NCBI GenBank assembly: GCA_041648665.1
Contig: JBAZOP010000008.1
Coordinates: 1-58,057 of the forward strand
Reading direction: 5' to 3'
DNA length: 58,057 nt
From: a bacterium
Lineage (GTDB): Bacteria; UBA10199; 2-02-FULL-44-16; JAAZCA01
Both the position numbers and the translations under genes were made by a program. Each line of letters starts with the position of its first letter. Positions within the stretch are counted from its first letter, which is position 1. Under the pieces are notes generated by a model, which was not told the DNA's origin, ran no database searches, and saw only the letters and a list, made by a program, of their open reading frames with translations. Positions 14,719 through 23,500 of this stretch are shown in pieces.

Positions 14719-15113
14719 ATGTATAACAATATCATGCCATGTGATATACTTTTCTGTTTTATTTTCTGGATCTTGGCCTTGTCAAGAATGAGCGAATCGA
14801 TCCCGTCGAGGACCTGCTTGAAGATATGCATCACGACCCGGCGATAGTTCTGGCTGTATGTGGCTTTGGACTCCCGGATGGCGTCCAGGGCAAGAAGGGC
14901 CTGCATCGTCGTGACGGTATCGAGCCTCCCCCCTACGCGGTGCAGGAAGCCCATCGCCACGATCAGGGCATAGAACCGGGTCTTCATGTACGTCTGCGAA
15001 GGGGATTTGGTGGCCTTGAGTACGAGAAAATACCCTGTCACCAGTTCCCCTTCTGCTGCCGAGAGATCCGAGGTCGGCAGATAGTCCGCGATCACCTGCA
15101 GGATGTCTTTCAC
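14697..15113 (-). CDS. Truncated tyrosine-recombinase-like N-terminal domain
   Basis: GTG at 15113 with GGAGG 5 nt upstream gives 138 aa. The helical region SQTYMKTRFYALIVAMGFL...ATYSQNYRRVVMHIFKQVLDG resembles the SAM-like DNA-binding domain that precedes the catalytic domain of archaeal integrases. No R...HxxR...Y catalytic part follows; the protein ends inside the RHH gene. It could be a decayed integrase or a domain reused to bind the iterons that overlap its start. Family assignment is tentative. Confidence 0.5.
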   Translation of the reverse strand: MKDILQVIADYLPTSDLSAAEGELVTGYFLVLKATKSPSQTYMKTRFYALIVAMGFLHRVGGRLDTVTTMQALLALDAIRESKATYSQNYRRVVMHIFKQVLDGIDSLILDKAKIQKIKQKSISHGMILLYIWDTKPK

Positions 15114-15217
15114 AATTTCCTCCCCCCACAATATTCTCCTCGACAATATTCTCCTCTCACAATTTCCTCCCCCCACAATATTCTCCTCGACAATATTCTC
15201 CTCTCACAATTTCCTCC
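15112..15217. repeat. Iteron-like array (seven copies)
   Basis: Plus-strand ACAATTTCCTCC or ACAATATTCTCCT occurs at 15112, 15128, 15143, 15159, 15175, 15190 and 15206. Spacing is 15-16 bp, with a 47-bp higher-order period. The array includes the Shine-Dalgarno and start codon of the 14697-15113 gene, so it may be an autoregulatory operator, an iteron origin, or both. Confidence 0.85.
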
Positions 15218-15407
15218 TCGGGCACCCTGGATCGGCAGATCTGAAAAAGATGGTCGTTCCCATGTTGGGCGGGACCATCTCGTGGTAGCCGCACAGAAGG
15301 CGACGACCCTATCGGGGCCAGAGGCGGGCAGATATAAAGAAAGAGGGGACATGCAGTATAACGACATCGACTTCTGCGACAATCATTCTCAGAAGATCAT
15401 AACAGGT

Positions 15408-15566
15408 TTACATCGGCTCGTAGATGAGCCGCCCGGTGTCATCCTGCTTCGCGAGGAATTTTGAATTACCAGTAATCTTCATTCTCTCCCTGTATTCTGG
15501 GGGAATTCGTATAACAAAGGTATATCCAATAAACCATCCGTGGACAACGTCAAGAATATGCTCCAT
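15408..15566 (-). CDS. AbrB/SpoVT-like DNA-binding protein
   Basis: A 52-aa protein, MEHILDVVHGWFIGYTFVIR followed by IPPEYRERMKITGNSKFLAK and DTGRLIYEPM. This matches the AbrB swapped-hairpin pattern (xVRIPxEYRExxxIxxGxxxxxxxxxxGxxIxxP). A TATA element (15591-15600) sits ~29 nt before the ATG, implying a leaderless transcript. It lies upstream of the iteron array and early operon, suggesting an immediate-early regulator. Confidence 0.6.
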   Translation of the reverse strand: MEHILDVVHGWFIGYTFVIRIPPEYRERMKITGNSKFLAKQDDTGRLIYEPM

Positions 15567-15590
15567 AATTCGCTATGGGGTCTATAACTG

Positions 15591-15600
15591 TTTATATCAA
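15591..15600 (-). promoter_or_regulatory. TATA box for AbrB-like gene
   Basis: Minus-strand TTGATATAAA, about 29 nt before the ATG at 15566, in an A+T-rich island within high-G+C sequence. Confidence 0.5.
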
Positions 15601-15885
15601 TATACATCCCCGATTGCCTCACGGTTGATAGTATCGAATGTACTCTCCCATGTACGATAGAATCAGAAGTGTAGTGCGTCCCGGCAGCCCGCGGGGCGCC
15701 GGTTGGTATCGCGAGACGCCTCCCGGGGGCATCTCGGGAATCCCGATCTGTTAAAGCATCCTCTCGGAGCCATTGTTCCGCACGATTGCGCGGCTCGCGG
15801 AAGGGCTGCCGTCGCACCGTCCGCCGCACAGCTACATCCTCGCCGGAACGGCAGATAACAACCAGGGGCGAGCGGGGTGAAAGTG
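15601..15885. other. Non-coding region with strong inverted repeats
   Basis: No gene is supported here. CGGCAGCCC (15682-15690) pairs exactly with GGGCTGCCG (15803-15811). Inside lie GAGACGCC/GGCATCTC with one mismatch around a CCCGGG core, and the palindrome CGGGAATCCCG. The arrangement suggests a structured RNA or a hairpin-rich origin. It does not fit a tRNA cloverleaf. An ORF covering 15479-15889 on the minus strand is unlikely because it overlaps the AbrB-like gene and its promoter. Confidence 0.45.
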
Positions 15886-16101
15886 TCACTTCTGCTTATT
15901 CTTCAGCTTCTCGATGAGCGATGAAACCCGCTGCTTCGCGGCATTCGTCTCCAGCTCATCCTTCGTGATCGTGAGGTCGACGACATCGCCCTCGCGGAGG
16001 GTTGGCGCGACCACTTTCGGTAGCTCCACCTTCACGCTCTCGTCTACCCTTAGGAGCAGGACGATAATCCCGTCTTCGATTCTATCGACTGTGAACTTCA
16101 T
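15886..16101 (-). CDS. DUF3006-like small protein
   Basis: 71 aa, ATG overlapping the upstream stop (ATGA). VDRIEDGIIVLLLRVDESVK then LREGDVVDLTITKDE and a basic helix match the DUF3006 layout. In bacteria and archaea DUF3006 genes commonly neighbour ComEC-like metallo-beta-lactamase genes, as here. Role unknown; probably a partner of the lipoprotein upstream. Confidence 0.75.
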   Translation of the reverse strand: MKFTVDRIEDGIIVLLLRVDESVKVELPKVVAPTLREGDVVDLTITKDELETNAAKQRVSSLIEKLKNKQK

Positions 16102-17201
16102 GGTAGCGCCTCGCAGACCTGGCCGTCGCCATCCGTCCCATCAAGCCGGTGCACGTCTCCTTTCCCCCGGGTGATACAGTAGTCATAACAGGCCTGGGCT
16201 GCCGCCTTCGTCGCGAAGTCCCCGCAGTTGTAGAGGTTGCCGGTGCACGAACAGACGGCACTCGAGGGGACCGTCATCGTCGCGGACACCGTGGCAGAGG
16301 CGGCCGGGGTCTTCGCGGTCGTCACCGTGTAGCCCGAGCCCGTCGACGTGATGGTGACCGTGCCGTCCTGGTCGGTCCGGTAGACCGTCGATCCCGCCTG
16401 CACGAGCCGCTGCAGCGTGACCGCGGTCGGGTGGCCGTAGGAGTTGCCGGCCCCGACCGAGATCACGCTCGTCTCCGGCGAGACCTTCGCGAGGAAGGCG
16501 GCACTAGAGGCAGAGCTGCTCCCATGGTGTCCCACTTTCAGGATATCCGCATCGAGGTCCTGCCTCGCCATCACGGACTCGGCGACTGTCCCGGCATCGC
16601 CCTCGAGGAGGAGGACCGTCGAGCCGTGCACGACCTTGAGCACGATCGAGTTCTCGTTGATGTCGTCGACGAACGATGCCTGCGGGTTATAGACGGCGAT
16701 CGCGACGGACGGATCCCAGGCGATCGTGTCGCCAGCCGTCACGGTCCGGAAGGGGATATTCTTCGCGTCGATCGTCTCGAGCATCTTCTCATACGTCGAC
16801 GTCGTGTGCGGGTAGCCCGGATCCACGAAGGCCTTCACGGGGAAGGCGGCAAGGACGGCCTGCATGCCGCCGATATGGTCCTCGTGGGGATGCGTCGCGA
16901 CCACGATATCGAGCGAGCTGATGCCGAGGCCTCGCAGGGTCGAGACGACCGAGGACCCCGCGGAGGTCGGGCCCGCGTCGACGAGCATCGTCTTCCCATT
17001 CGATTGCAGCAGGATCGCGTCGCCCTGCCCGACGTTGAGGATCCGGACGACGAGCGATCCCGATACAGCGGGAACGGTGGTCGAGGGGGTCGCGACGACC
17101 GTCGTGGTCGAGGCGTTCACCCCTCCAGGCTTCGTCGACGTGCAGCCTGCCGCGAGGATGCAGAGGAGGATCAGAAGAAGGGCAACAGCTCGAGTATCCA
17201 T
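16098..17201 (-). CDS. ComEC-like metallo-beta-lactamase lipoprotein with Excalibur domain
   Basis: A 367-aa surface lipoprotein: signal peptide ending in lipobox LAAGC (Cys20), a Thr-rich spacer, then a metallo-beta-lactamase fold starting LNVGQGDAILLQ with metal ligands THPHEDHIGG (His104, His106, Asp108, His109) and VGHHGS. The C-terminal ~50 residues (YNCGDFATKAAAQAC...DGTDGDGQVCEAL) are an Excalibur calcium-binding module. Related ComEC/Rec2-type domains process DNA at the cell surface. On a virus it may degrade incoming DNA or modify the host surface. Not part of virion modules; looks like an accessory gene. Confidence 0.88.
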   Translation of the reverse strand: MDTRAVALLLILLCILAAGCTSTKPGGVNASTTTVVATPSTTVPAVSGSLVVRILNVGQGDAILLQSNGKTMLVDAGPTSAGSSVVSTLRGLGISSLDIVVATHPHEDHIGGMQAVLAAFPVKAFVDPGYPHTTSTYEKMLETIDAKNIPFRTVTAGDTIAWDPSVAIAVYNPQASFVDDINENSIVLKVVHGSTVLLLEGDAGTVAESVMARQDLDADILKVGHHGSSSASSAAFLAKVSPETSVISVGAGNSYGHPTAVTLQRLVQAGSTVYRTDQDGTVTITSTGSGYTVTTAKTPAASATVSATMTVPSSAVCSCTGNLYNCGDFATKAAAQACYDYCITRGKGDVHRLDGTDGDGQVCEALP

Positions 17202-17250
17202 AGCGATCCTGAGCGAATAGAGGAAAAAAATGTTATCCTGACATCTGCTT

Positions 17251-17874
17251 ATGGGATCCTACGACGAAAATCTATCCATGCGACTATACCCCGTATTCGA
17301 ACGGTTTCCAGAAATCCTTCTTGCATCAATTACAATCGTCATTGGTATCGTCCTCGCGGCTATTGGTATTGGCTTATGGATGAACCTCCCCGTCATTCCC
17401 GCAGTGATGATGTCGATCGAGGGATTCAAAGAAGTCCTTGCAATCCTCTTCGGTGCATTCGTAGCAGCCCTCTTTGGGCTGTACAGTTCAGCGATGACGG
17501 CGCTGGCCGATCGGGAAGAGCGAATCCGAAACGTCTCGGCTGGACTGTTTTACGATCTGGCGCGCATCCGCGACATCATTCGATCCGATACCCCGTACAG
17601 CGATGAACGTGCGTTCGATATCCTCATTGAAAGGAGCCTCGATTTCACCACGAGCGGAGTCTACCAGGAGTTCTTGCGCGATATCGTGACCTTCCCTGCC
17701 GCGATCGCTCAGCCTTTGATGGCGCTCTACCAAGATATCAGCGATCTCGCGAAGATGCAGAAGGATTATCACGACGAACGCAAGGCGGATCTCGACCAGC
17801 TGGCCGAGGTGCTCAATGGGATCAATCGGCAGATCAACGGGCTCCTTCCGGTACTGGAAGAGAAGAAGCGGTAA
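17251..17874 (+). CDS. Two-helix membrane protein with cytoplasmic coiled coil
   Basis: One of few plus-strand genes: 207 aa. Hydrophobic helices at about 22-45 (ILLASITIVIGIVLAAIGIG) and 62-82 (VLAILFGAFVAALFGLYSS) are followed by a long helical tail (LYQDISDLAKMQKDYHDERK...LAEVLNGINRQING). Divergent from the lipoprotein gene and set in the accessory region; could be a superinfection-exclusion or membrane-stress protein, but no family is recognised. Confidence 0.7.
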   Translation: MGSYDENLSMRLYPVFERFPEILLASITIVIGIVLAAIGIGLWMNLPVIPAVMMSIEGFKEVLAILFGAFVAALFGLYSSAMTALADREERIRNVSAGLFYDLARIRDIIRSDTPYSDERAFDILIERSLDFTTSGVYQEFLRDIVTFPAAIAQPLMALYQDISDLAKMQKDYHDERKADLDQLAEVLNGINRQINGLLPVLEEKKR

Positions 17875-17947
17875 AGTTCGATAATCCCCTCAAACGAAGG
17901 ATGGACTACCCATAAAATAATCATTTGAAATCGCTATCTTTTTTCAT

Positions 17948-18100
17948 ATGAAAGAGTTCCTGGCATTTCTCTCGGCAATCGTCATAATCTCACTGATATG
18001 TCTTCTGCTCTTACCGATCTTCATGGGTAGTCTTGCATACGTGATATGGATTGTATTACTCATTCTTTGCGTCCTCGTTTTCTTTTCCTCGCAAAAATAG
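17948..18100 (+). CDS. 50-aa two-helix membrane protein
   Basis: ATG 17948 to TAG 18098. Nearly the whole protein is hydrophobic: FLAFLSAIVIISLICLLLLP, then YVIWIVLLILCVLVFF. An A+T-rich stretch with TAAAATAAT lies ~30 nt upstream, consistent with its own promoter. Holin-like in size and composition, but lacks specific features. Confidence 0.55.
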   Translation: MKEFLAFLSAIVIISLICLLLLPIFMGSLAYVIWIVLLILCVLVFFSSQK

Positions 18101-18131
18101 AGGGATTTGATAGTATCCCCAGGCTCTTTTT

Positions 18132-18386
18132 TCATGTCTTTAATTTCAGGGGAAACCGCCGGTACAGTCGGATGAGCGTATAGGCCCAGAGGAAGAGCAT
18201 CGCCGTGATGAGCACAACTTCGAAGTCCCCCTCGCCCATCGCGTCGACGTAGATCGTGATGGCCTTCTCGGGCCGGAGGTAGGCCCGGAAGAAGGTGATC
18301 GCGAGCAGCACCGCTTCCGCGAACATCGTCCCGAGGCCCGCCCAGAGCAGGACCCGCGGAAGGAGGGGATGCATGGTGGATCCCAT
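18132..18386 (-). CDS. 84-aa two-helix membrane protein
   Basis: Hydrophobic segments VLLWAGLGTMFAEAVLLAIT and VVLITAMLFLWAYTLIRLY, separated by an acidic loop (VDAMGEGDFE), with a basic C-terminus. ATG 18374 is an alternative start. Lies after the tail-fibre genes, a typical place for holin-like or envelope-acting genes; role unknown. Confidence 0.65.
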   Translation of the reverse strand: MGSTMHPLLPRVLLWAGLGTMFAEAVLLAITFFRAYLRPEKAITIYVDAMGEGDFEVVLITAMLFLWAYTLIRLYRRFPLKLKT

Positions 18387-18414
18387 GGCGCTCTCAGGCT
18401 ATAGGGTTTTCGCC

Positions 18415-20592
18415 TCACTGCACGGTCGCGGACCGCCTGAGGCGTTTCGGCACGACCTCGGTGGGGATGGAGATCTCCATCGAATGCGTGTCCGAGCCGT
18501 TCGCGTTCGTCGCGGTCAAGGTCACGGTATAGGTGCCGGAGCTCGCGTAGACGTGCGTCGGGTCCTGCTGGTTGCTGGAGTGGCCGTCGCCGAAGTTCCA
18601 GAACCAGCTGCTCGGGGTCTCGGTCGAGGTGTCCTCGAAGCCGACCGTCGTATGCTCGAGGATGCTGTGCGAGAAGGCCGCGGCGGGCGCGAGCGGCGGA
18701 GCCGTCAGGATAATGGTCTTCGTGACCTGCCCGGTGCCGCCGGCGTTCGTCGCGTGCAGGTGGACGTCGTACGTGCCATAGGCGGCGTAGACGTGGACGG
18801 GGTTCTGCGTCGTCTCGTGCGCGGTCCCGTCGTCGCAGTCGTAGTCCCAGGAGGTCGGGGTGTTGGTGGAGGTATCGTGGAAGGTGACGGTCTTCCCGGC
18901 GACGGAGTACGTGAAGTTCGCCACGGGGGGCGTCACGGGAGGAGCACTCCCCACGGAGAAGGACTTGGCGAAGGCGTTGTTGTCCTCGTTCTGCTCGTCG
19001 ATGAGCTCGGCATAGTCGACCTCGGCGTCGACGTGATGCGCCCCCGTGGTAGCGGCCCAGGTCGAGGATGCCGCGATCACCACCGAGGCGCCGGCCGCGA
19101 TCGAGGCCGTATGGGCGGTCGCGGTCCGGACGATCCCCGCATCATCGTCCACGGTGAAGCGGACGCCATGGACGACGCCCGCCGGGGTGGCGGCGTTCCC
19201 GTTGTTCTTCACGACGGCCGAGAACGTCACGGCCTGCCCGACCGTGGGGCTTGAGGGGGAGAGCGAGATATCCGTGACGACGAGATCGGGGTTCGAGGGG
19301 TAGGAGCCCGAGACGGTGCAGCAGATGTAGCCGGGGGCGGTGTAGGTGCCATAGAAGGCGCAGTCGACGAGCGTCGGTTTCGACGACGAGCAGGGCGAGG
19401 CCGGGTTCCGCACGCCGTACCGGTAGTTCGTGAAGGCGCAGCGGGTACATATGAGGGTCGTCGCGCCCGCGCTCGTCGTGATGGCGTCGTGCGCGGTCGG
19501 CGAGGAGCTCGTGAAGGCGACGTCGTTGAGGGCGAGCGTGCAGGTCGTGTTCACGGGGATCACGGGATCGGTGCAGTCCAGGAAGGTGCCGCCGTTGAAG
19601 GTCCAGCCTCCCGTGTAGGTGCTCCGCCGGTAGGTCGCGATCCCGACCTTGCTCCCGCCCTCGCTCTGGAAGTTCGTCGCGACGCCCGTCACGGCACCGG
19701 CATAATAGAGGAGAACGTCCCGGATGTTGCCGCTCGCGAGGCAGTTCGTCAAGGTCGCGGACCCCTGGATGAGGTAGCCCGCACCCTGCGCGGCCGAGCC
19801 GGCGCCGCTCCACTCGACCTGTCCGCAGTCCCGGGCGGCGCAGTTGATGAGCTGGACGTTGATGAGGGTCGCGCCCCCCTCGGAGTACCAGCCGCTCTCC
19901 CAGGATCCCGTGCAGGTGCAGTTCTCATAGGTGACGTTCTCCGCGATGCCCGCGGGATTCTCCATGATGTCGAACCCGTTCTGCCAGTCCGGCGAGAGGG
20001 CACGGCCGTACCTACCGCAGTTCTGCGCGAGACAGTCGAGGTAGTGGATGTCCTTGACCTTGCAGGGCTCGACGCCGCCCATCCAGAAGCCGTAGCGCTG
20101 CGGATCGATGCAGTCGCAGCTATCGAAGGTGAGGTCCTGGATGGTCTCGTTCTCCGCATAGACGACGAAGCACGCCATCTCGCCCGACGTCGGTCCGGTC
20201 TCGAAGCAGCGGACGTTCGTGAAGGTGTGGTTGCTCGTGAGGATGTAGACGCGGCCGTACGTGGTGAGGCAGATGTCCTCGAGGTTGCCGCCAGCGACGT
20301 TCATCGCGATGGAGTTCTGGCCGCTCGGGCTCGAGAAGCGGAAGAACGTACCTCCGGCACCGCTCTTGCCCTGCCCCTTGAGGAGCGCGACGCCCTTATG
20401 CACGACGGCTCCGCTGCACCAGAAGGTCCCCTCGGAGCACTCGACGGAGCTCCCGCCGCCCGCGGCCTTCGCGGCATCGATGGCGGCGTTGATCTCGGTC
20501 TGGTCCGCGGTCCCGTCGCAGGTGCGGAGGTTCGGGTCCCCGGCGTGCCAGGCCGCGGGACCGTCGACGGCCCTGACGTAGAAGATCGTCAT
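18415..20592 (-). CDS. Tail fibre/adhesin: beta-helix, CARDB and two PKD domains
   Basis: 725 aa. The N-terminal ~420 residues form a right-handed beta-helix-like region (DQTEINAAIDAAKAAGGG, then repeats such as NVTYENCTCTG, INCAARDCG). A CARDB-like domain (PDLVVTDISLSPSSPTVGQ, ~435-550) and two PKD domains follow (VTFHDTSTNTPTSWDYDCDD; GFEDTSTETPSSWFWNFGDG). PKD and CARDB modules are abundant in methanogen surface proteins, so the virus probably uses them to bind the host envelope. Last gene of the tail module. Confidence 0.85.
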   Translation of the reverse strand: MTIFYVRAVDGPAAWHAGDPNLRTCDGTADQTEINAAIDAAKAAGGGSSVECSEGTFWCSGAVVHKGVALLKGQGKSGAGGTFFRFSSPSGQNSIAMNVAGGNLEDICLTTYGRVYILTSNHTFTNVRCFETGPTSGEMACFVVYAENETIQDLTFDSCDCIDPQRYGFWMGGVEPCKVKDIHYLDCLAQNCGRYGRALSPDWQNGFDIMENPAGIAENVTYENCTCTGSWESGWYSEGGATLINVQLINCAARDCGQVEWSGAGSAAQGAGYLIQGSATLTNCLASGNIRDVLLYYAGAVTGVATNFQSEGGSKVGIATYRRSTYTGGWTFNGGTFLDCTDPVIPVNTTCTLALNDVAFTSSSPTAHDAITTSAGATTLICTRCAFTNYRYGVRNPASPCSSSKPTLVDCAFYGTYTAPGYICCTVSGSYPSNPDLVVTDISLSPSSPTVGQAVTFSAVVKNNGNAATPAGVVHGVRFTVDDDAGIVRTATAHTASIAAGASVVIAASSTWAATTGAHHVDAEVDYAELIDEQNEDNNAFAKSFSVGSAPPVTPPVANFTYSVAGKTVTFHDTSTNTPTSWDYDCDDGTAHETTQNPVHVYAAYGTYDVHLHATNAGGTGQVTKTIILTAPPLAPAAAFSHSILEHTTVGFEDTSTETPSSWFWNFGDGHSSNQQDPTHVYASSGTYTVTLTATNANGSDTHSMEISIPTEVVPKRLRRSATVQ

Positions 20593-23500
20593 CTAGACCC
20601 CCCGCACGACGACCCGCCGTTTGTCGCTGAACTCGCACATCGAGGCAAACGCGATATCCTGCGGGAAGCAGGTTGCGGAGGCCGCTCCCGAGGCGGGCAT
20701 GAGTGCGAGCAGGTCCACCGCCACGGCGGGCTGGTTATCCGTGGTCGGGGTGTTGCGCTTCACCGCGGCCTCGAGGTAGTCGGCATCGTCGTCGCTGTTG
20801 ATGCGGACCGGTACCCTGGTATACCCATACGTCGCGGCGTTCGCCATCGCGGTATAGAGGTCCGTCCCGCCGATCATCAGCGTCGCGGCATCCGTGAGGT
20901 TGTCGTGGTGGAGATCGGTGGCATCGCCGGCGATGTTCGTCGTCTTGCTCCGGACGAGGGCGGTATACTCCCCCTGCGGAACGTCGTCCTCGCGGAAGTG
21001 GTGGTTCGCCGATTCTGTGAAATCGAACCGGGCCCCGTGGGGAACGCCCCCGATGAGGATGACGGTATTCGTATTATTGCTCTGATACTCGAGGGCAGAG
21101 ATAGAGATGTCCTTGAAATCCGCATCCATGTTCGCCGGCGTTGTCTGGTTCGCCAGGAGCCCGAAATACCCGTATGTATAAGTAGTGTTCACAGAGGAGG
21201 TTCCGAGGAGCGTGCCGTCGAGGTAGACGGAGATCGTGCCGTTCGAGTTCCAGACCGCCTTCAGGGTATAGAGGGTATCGTCGTTGATGGTCGCGGCATA
21301 TCCTCCGCCATCGAGATACGTGATGCTCCCGGCGACGATGACGAAGACTCGGACGAGGTTATTATGCGGATCTATCCAGACCCCATAACAGTTGTTCGGG
21401 TTGCCGCTTACCCCTGCGGTTCCGTCCCATCCGATAGCCATTCCCTGCCGCTTCGCCTCGGCCGTCGCGTCGTCGCATCGCACCTTCACCTCGTACGTTC
21501 CATACGAGAAGGAGAGGGCCTTCAGCTGCCGGACGGCATACGAGAGGGTGCTCGTCGCGGTGACCTGGGCATTCGCGGTATCCTCGGCCCACGTCCCCGA
21601 TGCTTCGGTCCATTCGGCGTTCGTGTCGAAGGTGAAGTCGTCGAGGAAGACGGTGAGCTGCGCCCCCCGATAAGCCGCGGTATTCGCGCAGGGGTGCTCG
21701 ATGCCGATGAAGGAGAAGTCATCGAACTGGTTCTCCACGGCGGCATTCCCGGTCCCGACGCCGATATACCCGAAGTTCGTGTAGGTGGTATCGGTCGCGG
21801 TCGCCGTGACGGCCCCAACCGTGCAGATCATGTTGCCGGATGCGTCGATCGTCAGGGTCGCGGTATACTGAGTATCAGGATCGAGGGTTAGGGCGCTGTT
21901 CGCGGTCGCGAGGGCGGTCTCGACGGCGCCGGCGAACTTGTAGAAGGTCATCGTATCCGCGTCGGTATCGAACTCGATGAAGTAGCCCGTTCCGATCTGG
22001 AACCCCGGCTCGCTCCGCTGGAAGTAGATCCGCGGCTTCGAGTCCGACGTGATGGTCTTGAACTTCACGACATACGTCCCTTCGCGGTAGCGGTAGGAAC
22101 GGAGCAGGGCGCATTTATTCGCCGTGCTGCAGGTGAGCACGCCGCCAGCGATCGAGAAGCCCGACTCGAGGAAGTACCTCGCGGAGGAGTCAGAGCCAAA
22201 AGCGTCGACGAAAGCGACCTTCGGGGTGATGACGAGATTGTCGAAGGAGGTCGTGCCCGTTGAGGCGGCGACATAATAATACGTCGAGAGGTGGCAGAAT
22301 CCGGACGTATAGGTGGCATCCGTTGCAGAGACGTCATCCGTGCCGCTGTTGTTCCACTGGACCGCGATCGCCCCAGTCTTCGCGTTGTGCGTCACCTTGA
22401 CGTGATAGAGGGTGTCGGCGACGAAGGCCGGGATAGTGAACGTAGACCCGAGCTGCGACGAGGAGCCGTTCACGTTCTTGTAGAGTTTCAGTGTATTCCC
22501 GCCCGTTGCCGCCCCGACCTCGACGAAATAGCAATTCTTGGGGAAATACGTAGTTAAATAAATGGGATAGGCGGCATCGAAGATCAGGTCAGCGAACCGT
22601 TTGTTCGCATCTACAGCAGAGAACTTGACGTCGAACTCGTAATCCGCGCTCTCGAAGGATTTCCCCTTGAGCCGAAGCGGGCGATTCACCGAGGAGGCCC
22701 CAACCGTCGCGACGAGCATCCCTCCACTGATGGCCCACGTCACCGTGGATCCGAGGAGCGAGGTATCGAAGGAGTCCGCCACGGCCCCGCTCGCGAAGCT
22801 GAGGTTAACGGGCTCACACGTCGTCCTCGTGAGGTCAGCGGCCCCCTTGTAGAGGAAGGTGGTTGCATAAGGAATGAGAAAATGATTCGCCCTGAAATCT
22901 ATCGTATCTTCTGTATTCGTCGGATAGTAGTCTCCCGCATCGCTGGAATTCCCAAATAAGTAATGTGCGAGGCTCTTAGTGACGATGGTACCGTCCAATA
23001 TTCCGGCGGTCGACATCCTGGTGAGAAGCCCGTTCGCAGGAGTGTTCGACGATGATATCTCCTTCAAGCTCCTCACCGTGTTATCGGTCACGGTAAGGAT
23101 GTGGGACGTGAAGTGAGTCAAGTAAATGGGGTACTTCTGGGCTCCGATTTTATCGACGTCGAATCCCAAGAAGTGCGGATAGAGGGTTTCCCGAATTCTC
23201 AAGAGATCCCCGACAGACGATCCACTGGACGTTCCGCTTGAGTAGGTCTTCATCAGAGAGAACTTGTTCGGGGAAATTTCTTCGATAATTAATTTCGCCC
23301 GCGACATGGAATCGGTGTAAGATACGTAGGCCCCGATAACGGCCGCCTTTGAAATATCGAAGAGGGGGCATATTGTAGCATAGACATCCGAGTTCCCCAT
23401 CCGGATTTTCCGCCTCATTAAGGAATTCTGGTACAGGTAATCCGAGGTTTCAATAAGGGCATGCTCCGGTGTATGAACGCGAAGCCAGTTCGTGACGGTT

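Noticed and set aside
14697..15113. Functional integrase with attachment site
   Set aside because: Only a helical N-terminal-like part is present; no catalytic R-H-R-Y domain, and no tRNA-like attachment sequence seen.
15112..15217. CRISPR array
   Set aside because: Units are 12-13 bp with 2-4-bp gaps, no spacers and no cas genes.
15110..15382. Upstream extension (90 aa) reading through the iterons
   Set aside because: Repeat-encoded CERRILSRRILW sequence is an artefact of the iterons; the GTG at 15113 has a good ribosome-binding site.
15479..15889. 136-aa minus-strand ORF
   Set aside because: Overlaps the AbrB-like gene and its TATA box out of frame; Arg-rich part comes from the hairpin region.
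16149..17606. 485-codon plus-strand frame
   Set aside because: Antisense to the lipoprotein gene and running into the 17251 gene in another frame; no recognisable sequence.
19489..21891. 800-codon open frame on the plus strand
   Set aside because: Antisense to two fibre genes, Arg/Gly/Asp-rich with no domain; shadow frame.
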